Shown here in pieces: positions 1-7,009 of a stretch of DNA of 64,000 bases. The notes beneath the pieces are model-generated. The model did not search any database. It was not told the origin of the DNA and worked only from the letters and a program-made list of their open reading frames with translations. Positions within the stretch are counted from its first letter, which is position 1, and every line of letters begins with the position of its first letter. A program made the translations under genes and the position numbers. Origin of the DNA: Telmatobacter sp. DSM 110680 (GTDB lineage Bacteria; Acidobacteriota; Terriglobia; Terriglobales; Acidobacteriaceae); the NCBI RefSeq assembly GCF_039994875.1, contig NZ_CP121196.1:4092001-4156000 (forward strand), written 5' to 3'.

Positions 1-212
1 GATTTCTCGGAGAGGCTGCGAGAGAGCACGCTTCCCGGGACAGTTGGAGATCCGCGACAATACAACTCGTTGAGCAATATAAGCTCGCTTGCGAGAGGCA
101 GCCTGAGGCGGTCGACGAGCCGCTGACGCCTCGTAGCCTCACTCTTGGCGGTCGAATGAAAAAGACACTCAAACGGTCGACCATGTTTGCCATCCGCAGG
201 CTGTTGCCCTAG
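1..212 (+). CDS. C-terminal end of a probable glycosyltransferase (GT4-like), cut by window edge
   Basis: Reading frame 3 is open from the window edge to a TAG at 210-212. The residues LGEAAREHASRDSW, followed by a short helix ending QLVEQYKLAC, look like the last helices of GT-B family 4 glycosyltransferases, where an AREHA-x-x-x-SW motif and a trailing amphipathic helix are common. The frame ends only 4 bases before the stop of the convergent next gene, which supports a real gene end here. Nothing of the catalytic part lies in the window, so the family call rests on this tail alone. A competing frame 1 is open to 126 but has no recognisable motif. Confidence 0.45.
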   Translation, partial: FLGEAAREHASRDSWRSATIQLVEQYKLACERQPEAVDEPLTPRSLTLGGRMKKTLKRSTMFAIRRLLP

Positions 213-216
213 CGCT

Positions 217-957
217 TTAACGGCTGGCGGTGGTGGCCGACGCAGCGGGATCAACCTGGTAGGTTCCGTAGTCGATGGTGAAGACGGCGGTTCCGCCAAC
301 GCGAACTTTGGTCTCGCTGCGGTTGAATTCAGGAAGCCAGAAGTCTCCGGTTTTGGCGCTCGTGTAGGTAATCTGGGGGCGGAGAATCCAGAACGAGGGG
401 TTCTTCGCCGGTTCTGCCTTGACCTTGACAACGGCAAACTCGGCAGCGTCAACCCAGATTTTGCCGCGATAGAGAAATTTGCTGTCCGTTACAGGCTCAA
501 CGTCGAGGATGTAGGCAGGTCTTCCAGCGAGAGTTTCGGTTCCTGAGAGCTGGAATTTGTAGTTCTCCGGTGTGAGAGCAGTTGCGGCCTGGTTTTGAGC
601 GGCTTCAGCCTCGCTGTCGACAGCCTTCTTCAACACCTTGTCGCAGAGGAGCTTTGATCCGCTTTGCGACACAATGCGGAAGCTCTTGCCAGATGCCGCG
701 TCGAAGGTAACGGCTACATCCAATTTGCCCACCAGATTTGCCGCGAATCCCTTGTACTGGACCTGGTAGTGGCGAAGTTCCTGGTAGTGCTTGAGTTCGT
801 CGGCCTGCGTGCGATTATGGCGGAGCATGTGCTCCACGATCTGCGGTGCCGTCAGGCTCGCGGGAAGGAGGGCATTCGGATTTTCCGGACGGGCAACCGC
901 GGTCATCAAGACCAATCCGGCGGTCAGGCAAAGAGCCCTGATTCCCTTGAAAGGCAT
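217..957 (-). CDS. LolA-like outer-membrane lipoprotein-sorting family protein, secreted
   Basis: This 246-residue protein has an N-terminal hydrophobic signal (about residues 7-22), so it is exported. The rest resembles the LolA/LolB-type fold found in outer-membrane lipoprotein-sorting relatives: alternating beta strands with a GTETLAGRPAYILDVEP stretch near the middle and a KIWVDAAEFAVVKVKAEP strand after it, where such proteins read 'G-x-x-x-Y-x-L-x-x-x-P ... W-I-D'. No lipobox is evident. It is monocistronic and convergent with the preceding gene. True LolA is usually shorter (about 200 residues), so this is a relative rather than a certain LolA. The start is the first Met before the signal; the Shine-Dalgarno is weak. 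Confidence 0.6.
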   Translation of the reverse strand: MPFKGIRALCLTAGLVLMTAVARPENPNALLPASLTAPQIVEHMLRHNRTQADELKHYQELRHYQVQYKGFAANLVGKLDVAVTFDAASGKSFRIVSQSGSKLLCDKVLKKAVDSEAEAAQNQAATALTPENYKFQLSGTETLAGRPAYILDVEPVTDSKFLYRGKIWVDAAEFAVVKVKAEPAKNPSFWILRPQITYTSAKTGDFWLPEFNRSETKVRVGGTAVFTIDYGTYQVDPAASATTASR

Positions 958-1089
958 GATGCATGATATCCCGACGGGGCAAAGTGCGCGCTGTTACCTT
1001 TTGCTCAAGTTTTGGGCTTTGCGGCCTTAAGTAAGGTGTGCTGCGACACAATCAGGCAGAAGAAGAAGCCGCACGTGTGGTTTTTGTAA

Positions 1090-1105
1090 CGTGAGGACCA
1101 TCACA
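1090..1105. promoter_or_regulatory. Upstream CRP/FNR-family operator-like palindrome
   Basis: CGTGA-GGACCA-TCACA matches 9 of 10 informative positions of the CRP-type consensus TGTGA-N6-TCACA. It lies in the 336-base region in front of the hydrogenase operon, centred 58 bases upstream of a second, perfect copy. Binding is inferred only from the sequence. Confidence 0.5.
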
Positions 1106-1147
1106 ACTGCGCTCCAGATGTGCACAAACGAAGTGATTTGTAACACT

Positions 1148-1163
1148 TGTGATGACGCTCACA
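1148..1163. promoter_or_regulatory. Perfect CRP-type operator upstream of hydrogenase operon
   Basis: TGTGA-TGACGC-TCACA is a perfect match to the CRP-family consensus (TGTGA-N6-TCACA). It lies about 130 bases before the small-subunit start and is the downstream member of a pair. A class II arrangement would put the transcription start near 1197, but I do not see a convincing -10/-35 pair. The match is to a CRP-like rather than an FNR (TTGAT-N4-ATCAA) site. The remaining parts of the 958-1293 interval show no gene. Confidence 0.65.
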
Positions 1164-1293
1164 GCCGACCGTATTTTGAGCTAAGTACTGTGCCTACATT
1201 TGCTGGACTTCCAGATGTGATCTGACGGACTGGATCAGCCTGAGGAGCTTCCGGCACCCGCACTGCGATTGACGCACTGCAAGCGAGGTGGGC

Positions 1294-2382
1294 ATGGGGC
1301 AATCGATCTGGCAATCGATGGAGCAAAAGGGATATAGCCGCAGACAATTTCTGCAGTTTTGCACGGCAGCCGCAGCGGCTGCCGGTTTTGCGAAGAGCGG
1401 CGTAGCCCAGGTAGTGTCGGCGTTTGAGAAGAAGGAAAAGCCGGCCGTAGTGTGGATGCACTTTCAGGAGTGCACCTGTTGCAGCGAATCGTTTATCCGT
1501 GCATCGCACCCGATTGTGGCCGACGCACTGCTGGATGTGCTCTCGCTGAATTACTCAGAGACGCTGATGGCGGCTTCTGGTTTCCAGGCAGAGAAGAGCC
1601 TGCAGGACACGATCAAGAACAACAAGGGCAAGTACATTGTGCTGGTGGAAGGCGCGGTTCCGACCAAGGACGGCGGCGTCTACTGCATGATTGGCGGAAA
1701 GACCGCGCAGTCAATTTTGCAGGATGTGTCAAAGGATGCAGCAGCGATTGTGGCGTGGGGCAGTTGCGCTTCAAACGGCTGCGTGCAGGCTGCCAAGCCG
1801 AATCCGACGAATGCCACTCCGATTCACAAGCTGGTGAACAAGCCGGTAATCAACGTGCCCGGATGCCCTCCGATTGCGGACGTGATGATGGCGATTGTGA
1901 CGCACGTATTGGTGCTGGGACAACTTCCAGCGCTCGACAATCTTGGCCGGCCGAAAGAATTCTACGGACGCCGTGTACACGATACGTGCTATCGCCGCCC
2001 GAACTACGATGCCGGTCTTTTTGTTGAGTCGTTCGACGACGAGAACGCGCGCAAGGGATATTGCCTGTACAAGATGGGCTGCAAAGGCCCGGTAACTTAC
2101 AACGCCTGCTCAGTAGTGGGATGGAATGAAGGCACCAGCTCTCCAATTCGCACAGGTCACCCATGCATCGGGTGCAGCGAAGAAGGCTTCTGGGACAACG
2201 GTCCGATTTATCAGCATCTGGCGTCGTTCCCCGGCTTCGGTATCGAGAGCACTGCAGACACGGTGGGCACAGTAGTAGCGGCGGCCACGCTGGCCGGAGT
2301 TGCGACTCACGCCGTGGTGACAAACATTCGCAAAAAGGCAGTCATCGCGGAAGTACATGCCGATGACCAGAAGGAGTCCTAA
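1294..2382 (+). CDS. hyaA: [NiFe] hydrogenase small subunit, Tat-exported, O2-tolerant type
   Basis: The small subunit carries the Fe-S relay that takes electrons from the Ni-Fe site to a membrane cytochrome b. A Tat signal (SRRQFLQF, Arg16-Arg17) and an Ala-rich stretch precede the mature protein. The proximal-cluster ligands are Cys60, Cys63, Cys158 and Cys191. Two extra cysteines, Cys62 (CTCC) and Cys163 (SCASNGC), complete the six-Cys signature of the [4Fe-3S] cluster known from O2-tolerant membrane-bound enzymes such as HoxK and E. coli HyaA. Distal (VHDTC, YKMGC) and medial (NACS, HPCIGC) motifs are intact, and a C-terminal hydrophobic helix (TVVAAATLAGVA) fits membrane anchoring. I chose ATG 1294 with AGG 6-8 bases before it; an in-frame GTG at 1288 would add two residues. 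It is the first gene of the operon. Confidence 0.95.
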   Translation: MGQSIWQSMEQKGYSRRQFLQFCTAAAAAAGFAKSGVAQVVSAFEKKEKPAVVWMHFQECTCCSESFIRASHPIVADALLDVLSLNYSETLMAASGFQAEKSLQDTIKNNKGKYIVLVEGAVPTKDGGVYCMIGGKTAQSILQDVSKDAAAIVAWGSCASNGCVQAAKPNPTNATPIHKLVNKPVINVPGCPPIADVMMAIVTHVLVLGQLPALDNLGRPKEFYGRRVHDTCYRRPNYDAGLFVESFDDENARKGYCLYKMGCKGPVTYNACSVVGWNEGTSSPIRTGHPCIGCSEEGFWDNGPIYQHLASFPGFGIESTADTVGTVVAAATLAGVATHAVVTNIRKKAVIAEVHADDQKES

Positions 2383-2388
2383 GCGGCC

Positions 2389-4101
2389 ATGACACGCATT
2401 GTTGTTGATCCCGTAACTCGCATTGAAGGCCACCTGCGTGTAGAGGCAGTGGTAGAAAACGGCGTCATTACCGACGCATTCAGTTCAGGCACCATGATTC
2501 GCGGACTTGAGAAGATTTTGATAGGCCGCGATCCTCGTGATGCGTGGGCAATCACAGAGCGCGTGTGCGGAGTTTGCACCACGGTTCACGCGATGGCCAG
2601 CTGCCGCGCGGTTGAAGATGCGCTGGGCATCTCGCTGCCGCCGACTGCTGAGCTGATTCGCAACATCATGACTGCCACCCAGCATGTGCAGGATCACGTG
2701 GTGCACTTCTACCATTTGCACGCGCTGGATTGGGTGGATATCGTCAACGCTCTGAAGGCAGACCCCAAGAAGGCCGCGGAGATTGCGCAATCCTTCTCAA
2801 GCTACGACAAGAACACTGCTGCGCACTTCACCGATGTGCAGAACAAGATCAAGCAGTTCGCAGCCACTGGACTGGGTATCTTCGCTAACGGCTACTGGGG
2901 ACATCCGGCTTACAAGCTTCCGCCGGAAGTAAACCTGATCGCTGTGGCGCATTATCTTGATGCGCTGGAGTGGCAGAAGGAAATCGTCAAGATCCACGCG
3001 GTATTTGGCGGCAAAAATCCGCACCCGAATTATCTTGTCGGTGGAGTTCCCTGCTCTATCGATCTGGACGAAGTTGCAGCGATCAATACTGAGCGGTTGA
3101 ACCTGGTCGGGAAGCTGATTTCGCAAGCCGATGAGTTTGTAAATCAGGTTTACGTACCTGACCTGCTGGCGGTTGCCTCGTTCTACAAGGACTGGGCGAA
3201 GTGGGGCGGCGGACTGAAGAACTATCTAAGTTACGGCGAGTATCCGACGCAGGGCTACAACAAGCCTGAGGCGTTCAAATATCCGCGCGGCGCCATACTG
3301 AATCGCGATCTGAGCCATGTTTATTCGGTCAATCCCAGGGACTCGCAGGAGATCAAAGAGTACATTGCTTCGTCTTGGTACACGTACGAGGGCGGCGACA
3401 ATGTGAGCCTCCATCCATGGGAAGGCGAGACGGAGATCAAGTACACGGGACCGCAGCCGCCGTTCGAGTCGCTGGCGGGATACGAGAAGTATTCGTTCCT
3501 GAAGACGCCACGGTGGAAGGACAACCCGATGGAAGTAGGTCCACTGGCTCGGCTGCTGGTTGCCTACGCTTCGGGTAATGCCCAGGTAAAGGAACTTGTC
3601 GGGTCGACACTTGGCAAGTTGGGAGTTCCGGTGGACGCGTTGTTCTCGACGCTGGGACGCACGGCAGCACGCGGACTTTCGGCGGCATTGGAAGTTCAAT
3701 GGCTGAAGGAGTTTTACGCAGAGCTGATGGAACGCGTGAAGACTCGCGAGACGTCGACCTTCAACAATGAAAAGTGGGATCCGAAGACGTGGCCCAAGGA
3801 AGCCGAAGGCGTTGGCCTGGTGGAAGCTCCACGCGGCGCATTGGCCCACTGGATCAAGATCAAGGACGGCAAGATCGACAACTACCAGCTCGTGGTTCCG
3901 ACAACATGGAACGGTTCTCCGCGCGACGCCAAGAAGCAACACTCTTCGTTTGAAGCTGCACTGATTGGTACGCCGGTGGCGAATCTTGAACAGCCGGTCG
4001 AGATCATCCGGACGATTCACTCCTTTGACCCGTGTCTTGCCTGCGCCGTGCACCTCTACGATCCGCAAGGCAAACACCTTCACCAGATCTCCTTCGAGTG
4101 A
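2389..4101 (+). CDS. hyaB: [NiFe] hydrogenase large (catalytic) subunit
   Basis: This 570-residue subunit holds the Ni-Fe(CN)2CO centre that splits H2. The N-terminal metal motif RVCGVC (Cys60, Cys63) is followed by His67, and the C-terminal motif DPCLACAVH (Cys549, Cys552) supplies the other ligands. The 15 residues after His555 form the tail removed by the maturation protease once Ni is inserted; the protease gene (hyaD) is the fourth gene here. The length is typical of group 1 uptake hydrogenases. There is no signal peptide, as expected, because the folded heterodimer is exported with the small subunit's Tat signal. It starts 6 bases after the small-subunit stop. Accessory hypABCDEF genes are not in the window. 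Confidence 0.96.
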   Translation: MTRIVVDPVTRIEGHLRVEAVVENGVITDAFSSGTMIRGLEKILIGRDPRDAWAITERVCGVCTTVHAMASCRAVEDALGISLPPTAELIRNIMTATQHVQDHVVHFYHLHALDWVDIVNALKADPKKAAEIAQSFSSYDKNTAAHFTDVQNKIKQFAATGLGIFANGYWGHPAYKLPPEVNLIAVAHYLDALEWQKEIVKIHAVFGGKNPHPNYLVGGVPCSIDLDEVAAINTERLNLVGKLISQADEFVNQVYVPDLLAVASFYKDWAKWGGGLKNYLSYGEYPTQGYNKPEAFKYPRGAILNRDLSHVYSVNPRDSQEIKEYIASSWYTYEGGDNVSLHPWEGETEIKYTGPQPPFESLAGYEKYSFLKTPRWKDNPMEVGPLARLLVAYASGNAQVKELVGSTLGKLGVPVDALFSTLGRTAARGLSAALEVQWLKEFYAELMERVKTRETSTFNNEKWDPKTWPKEAEGVGLVEAPRGALAHWIKIKDGKIDNYQLVVPTTWNGSPRDAKKQHSSFEAALIGTPVANLEQPVEIIRTIHSFDPCLACAVHLYDPQGKHLHQISFE

Positions 4102-4105
4102 TGCT

Positions 4106-4831
4106 ATGAGTGCGACTGGAATTGTAGGAAAACCGACTTTGGGCAACGGCAATCATCCGGCAGAATATCGCCGGGTGTACGTTTGGGAATTGCCGGTACG
4201 CGCCTATCACTGGATCAACGCCATTGCGCTGGTGCTGCTCTGCATCACCGGTTACTTGATCGGCGCTCCGCTGCGGGTGTTCTATTCGGCAGAATCGTAC
4301 CAGCAGTATTGGTTCGGTTGGGTCCGTTTCATTCACTTCGCCTGCGCATATGTGTATGTCTTCAACTTCCTGGCTCGGCTCTACTGGGGATTTGTGGGCA
4401 ACAAGTATGCGCGATGGAACTCCTTCTTCCCGCTGAAGAAGGCACAGCGGCAGGAGATCGTCGACGTGATCAAGGCCGACGTATTTGAGACCAAACTGCA
4501 CGGGCCGATTTCGACCGGACACAACGCACTGGCGGGATTTATTTACTTCTTCACCTTCCTGGCATTCGTTGCGCAGTCAATTACCGGATTTGCTCTTTAC
4601 TCGAGCATGAGCAATTCATTTATCCCGCGCATGTTCACGTGGATCGTGCCATTGATGGGCGGCGAGATGAGTGTCCGTTACTGGCATCACCTGTTCCTCT
4701 GGTTCTTTGTCGTGTTCATCGTCGTTCACGTGTACCTGGCTTTCTATCACGACTACATCGAGGGTCGCGGAACGATCTCCTCGATCGTGGGTGGATGGAA
4801 GTTTGACCGCGTGGAAGAGACAAAGAAATAG
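4106..4831 (+). CDS. hyaC: Ni/Fe-hydrogenase b-type cytochrome subunit
   Basis: This 241-residue di-heme cytochrome b anchors the hydrogenase and passes electrons to the quinone pool. Four hydrophobic helices are visible. Likely heme-ligand histidines lie in RAYHWINA near the N terminus, VRFIHFA, the GHNALAGF segment, and WHHLFLW/IVVHVYLAFYHDY near the C terminus. The start is ATG 4106, five bases after the large-subunit stop; the frame is open further upstream inside hyaB, but that part has no family resemblance. The length agrees with HyaC/HoxZ proteins. Periplasmic H2 oxidation coupled to quinone reduction is the expected role in this operon. Confidence 0.93.
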   Translation: MSATGIVGKPTLGNGNHPAEYRRVYVWELPVRAYHWINAIALVLLCITGYLIGAPLRVFYSAESYQQYWFGWVRFIHFACAYVYVFNFLARLYWGFVGNKYARWNSFFPLKKAQRQEIVDVIKADVFETKLHGPISTGHNALAGFIYFFTFLAFVAQSITGFALYSSMSNSFIPRMFTWIVPLMGGEMSVRYWHHLFLWFFVVFIVVHVYLAFYHDYIEGRGTISSIVGGWKFDRVEETKK

Positions 4832-4858
4832 GGATCACGGAATAAGCAACTAGGAGCC

Positions 4859-4921
4859 ATGGTCAAGGGAAATAAACACCAACACCTCGGGCTACCGTTG
4901 TATGTTGGGATACGGGCGTGA
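4859..4921 (+). CDS. Putative 20-residue leader ORF before hyaD
   Basis: An ATG with AGGAG two bases upstream opens a 20-codon frame, MVKGNKHQHLGLPLYVGIRA, ending in TGA at 4919-4921. It lies in the otherwise unexplained 102-base gap between hyaC and hyaD. It runs across the left arm of a 13-bp inverted repeat whose right arm covers the hyaD ribosome-binding site. The stop lies 12 bases before the hyaD start and in the same frame. There is no similarity evidence; its role as a translated leader is inferred from position, the ribosome site and the hairpin. Confidence 0.4.
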   Translation: MVKGNKHQHLGLPLYVGIRA

Positions 4922-4936
4922 CGCGAGGTGTTGGTG
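4877..4936 (+). promoter_or_regulatory. Long hairpin masking the hyaD ribosome-binding site and start codon
   Basis: CACCAACACCTCG (4877-4889) and CGAGGTGTTGGTG (4924-4936) are perfect 13-base inverted complements separated by 34 bases. The right arm contains GAGG (4925-4928) and the GTG start (4934-4936) of hyaD, so the folded mRNA would hide the start. A weaker inner pairing (CCG..TAT with ATACGG) may extend the fold. There is no T-run, so a terminator is unlikely. Confidence 0.7.
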
Positions 4937-5401
4937 AGTACGGACGCGAAGAAGACTCTGGTGCTGGGGCTTGGCAACGTGATCATGGGCGACGAAGGTG
5001 TCGGCGTGCATGTTGTGCGGGCTCTTGAAAAACACACACTCCCGGCAAATGTGGAATGCCTCGACGGCGGCACCGGCGGATTCGTTCTGCTGGAGCCGCT
5101 GCAGAGTGCCGGCCACATTGTCCTCATTGACGCCACGGACGATGGGAACCCTCCCGGAACCGTGACACGGACTGTGCCGCGCTTCTCCGCCGATTATCCG
5201 CCTACACTCACGGCTCATGACATCGGTGTGAAAGACCTGCTGGATGCTTTCTATATGCAGAGTGGCGAGCGGGAGGTGGTGCTGTACGCCATCACTATCG
5301 ACCCCAGGCAGTCGATCTCGATGGACCTTTCACCGGACCTCGCGAAGGCGGCGGATGTGGCCGTGCACCAAATCCTCGCAGAGTTAAATCAGACTGCGTA
5401 A
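4934..5401 (+). CDS. hyaD: Hydrogenase maturation endopeptidase
   Basis: This 155-residue protease of the HyaD/HybD/HoxM family removes the C-terminal tail of the hydrogenase large subunit after nickel insertion. The N-terminal VLGLGNVIMGDEGVG motif is diagnostic. The nickel-sensing residues correspond to Glu21 (GDEG), Asp66 (LIDATD) and His95 (TAHDIG). GTG 4934 is preferred because GAGG lies 5 bases upstream and the family starts just before the LGLGN strand; in-frame GTG 4928 and TTG 4931 are alternatives. It is the last gene of the hydrogenase operon. Unlike the closely packed hyaABC it is separated by a gap holding a short ORF and a hairpin, which suggests its translation is controlled separately. 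Confidence 0.93.
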   Translation: MSTDAKKTLVLGLGNVIMGDEGVGVHVVRALEKHTLPANVECLDGGTGGFVLLEPLQSAGHIVLIDATDDGNPPGTVTRTVPRFSADYPPTLTAHDIGVKDLLDAFYMQSGEREVVLYAITIDPRQSISMDLSPDLAKAADVAVHQILAELNQTA

Positions 5402-5413
5402 CAAAACATCATG

Positions 5414-5437
5414 AGAGAACAGGCGCCTGCCTTCTCT
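5414..5437. terminator. Possible hairpin between convergent hydrogenase operon and next gene
   Basis: AGAGAA (5414-5419) and TTCTCT (5432-5437) flank the palindrome CAGGCGCCTG. This gives a composite stem with a small bulge in the 79-base convergent interval. No T-run follows on either strand, so terminator function is uncertain. Confidence 0.3.
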
Positions 5438-5480
5438 GCTGATGGCGTCCTTCGCAATCTCCGCGTCAAGGTCAGGATGC

Positions 5481-6920
5481 TTATTTGTCACCCGCTGAAA
5501 ACTTCGTCCACGGGCCCGCCTTCATGTCCTTGAGAATCGGCTTCAGATAATCGAATTCTGGATGCGCGACGAAGAATGGGGCTGCAATGAAATCTTCTCC
5601 GCAGGGATGGCCTGCGCGCGCAATCAGCGAGAGATTCGCAGCAAGATCAGAATCCGTCACCTTCCCGGTAACCGCGCCATCGGGATAGTACGGCGGATCA
5701 TTCCACTCGGGCACTCCGTGGGGATCGGCGTCGATGTGTCCGCAGAGGGTGCGCGCGTCGGCGTGGACTTTCCCGGTAAAGCTGTCTTCGTGATTCGAAA
5801 GAAATTCCTGCGCGAGATTGACATCGATCTTGCCCTTGTTCGAAGCAATCTTGCCTTCCCAGGTCAGGTGACGCGCATTCATCGAATTGGACTTGTCGGA
5901 AGAATCGAATCCGTCGGTTTCATTCTTGATGAGTGCAGGGTCACGCGGGAAGTTTGAACTGATGAAGTATCCGTCCTTCGATCGCCATAGCGGAGTGTTT
6001 TTCAAACCCAGTTCCAAATATGCAATCTCGCCGGTCTTGCGATCGCCCACCAGCCAGTCGTTGGCGTAGCCCCCATTGTTCCCTTCTTTGATGATGTCGA
6101 CGTACTCGTCAATCGAACTCGCATACTGCATGGCTTTGCGCGAGCGAACGAACTCAGGCTTGCCATCCGGATCCCATCCGACAAATTGCGTAATCGTGGT
6201 CTCAGTGATGATGAGGCCAGCATCGGTCACACCGAAGTCGTCCTGGCTTGTGATCACGCCCGGTTCTCCGTCCATCACCATGCGGTGGCCATGTTCCGGC
6301 TGGATGTCGAACATCACGGTCCACCGCTCGCCGTCGGCATAGGTTGACCAGTTATTGTGCGCAACTACGATTTTGCCTCCCTTAGTGAAACTGCCCGTAG
6401 CAATGAAAGCTGAGCAGTGACCTTCGGGGCGAATTACGGGCGTCCTGGCATGTTCGCTCTTGTTGAGCCAGGGAACGTAATAGTCCGGCAACTCAATTCC
6501 AGCGTTGAGCGCGACCACATCCCACACATCAATCTTGATTCCCTTGGATTGCGCGCCCTTGGCGATGCCTTCGAGTTCCTGTTGATACTCAGTATCGATA
6601 TGCGGCCAGAGCATCTTGCGGCCCGCTTCGCGATAAAAAGTCCAGTCGCGTTTGGTGTCGTGTTGCGTTTCAAGTTTGATGACGGCTAGCAGGTCAGCGA
6701 TCTCCGCAGCGAGCAATTGACCATGTTGAAAGCCGATCTGCGCGGGTGTCCCTTCAAGGTGCACGTACTTCCATCCGCCGCGATCAAAGCGATATCCGGC
6801 TCCGCTAGTTTGAGGAGTGGGCGACGGAGTCGCAGCGCGGCGGGCAAAAACCGGGGATGCGGTTGAAAGGAAAATGCAGAACAGACAAAGAAACGAGGCG
6901 CGGGAAAGTAGGCGGACCAT
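5481..6920 (-). CDS. Secreted C45-family-like (acyltransferase/phospholipase B-type) hydrolase
   Basis: This 479-residue exported protein has a clear signal peptide (MVRLLSRASFLCLFCIFLS, then SPVFA). After it comes a domain of the N-terminal-nucleophile class: an HGQLLAAEI segment near the start, then EGHCSAFIATGSFTKGGKIVVAHNNW, where C45 acyl-CoA:6-APA acyltransferase and phospholipase-B-like proteins place the self-processing Cys. Downstream stretches GEPGVITSQDDFGVTDAGLIITETT fit the same fold. The substrate cannot be told; choloylglycine-type amidases are distant relatives. I chose ATG 6920 over upstream Mets (6941, 7007) because GGGAG lies 9 bases before it and the signal peptide starts there. 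It is convergent with the hydrogenase operon and has no obvious functional partner. Confidence 0.7.
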   Translation of the reverse strand: MVRLLSRASFLCLFCIFLSTASPVFARRAATPSPTPQTSGAGYRFDRGGWKYVHLEGTPAQIGFQHGQLLAAEIADLLAVIKLETQHDTKRDWTFYREAGRKMLWPHIDTEYQQELEGIAKGAQSKGIKIDVWDVVALNAGIELPDYYVPWLNKSEHARTPVIRPEGHCSAFIATGSFTKGGKIVVAHNNWSTYADGERWTVMFDIQPEHGHRMVMDGEPGVITSQDDFGVTDAGLIITETTITQFVGWDPDGKPEFVRSRKAMQYASSIDEYVDIIKEGNNGGYANDWLVGDRKTGEIAYLELGLKNTPLWRSKDGYFISSNFPRDPALIKNETDGFDSSDKSNSMNARHLTWEGKIASNKGKIDVNLAQEFLSNHEDSFTGKVHADARTLCGHIDADPHGVPEWNDPPYYPDGAVTGKVTDSDLAANLSLIARAGHPCGEDFIAAPFFVAHPEFDYLKPILKDMKAGPWTKFSAGDK

Positions 6921-7009
6921 GAAGGTTCTCCCGGAGGTCATGATTGTGAAACGAGAATAACAGTAGCGGCACGCGGAAAAGGAACTGTCTCCTCTCCCGC
7001 GCGACACAG

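Noticed and set aside
1..126. Frame 1 open to TGA at 124-126 as the C-terminal end of the first gene
   Set aside because: Frame 3 gives a clearer glycosyltransferase-like end and stops 4 bases from the next gene.
187..546. Plus-strand ORF opposite the LolA-like gene
   Set aside because: It is a shadow frame of the minus-strand gene; composition is not protein-like and it lacks a ribosome site.
3226..4152. Long minus-strand ORFs across the hydrogenase large subunit
   Set aside because: They are codon-bias shadows of hyaB, with no ribosome site and no recognisable domain.
4859..5401. Leader ORF and hyaD as one protein with TGA read-through or selenocysteine
   Set aside because: They are in the same frame, but the HyaD family begins right before the LGLGN strand, the leader has no family similarity, and no SECIS-like element was evident.
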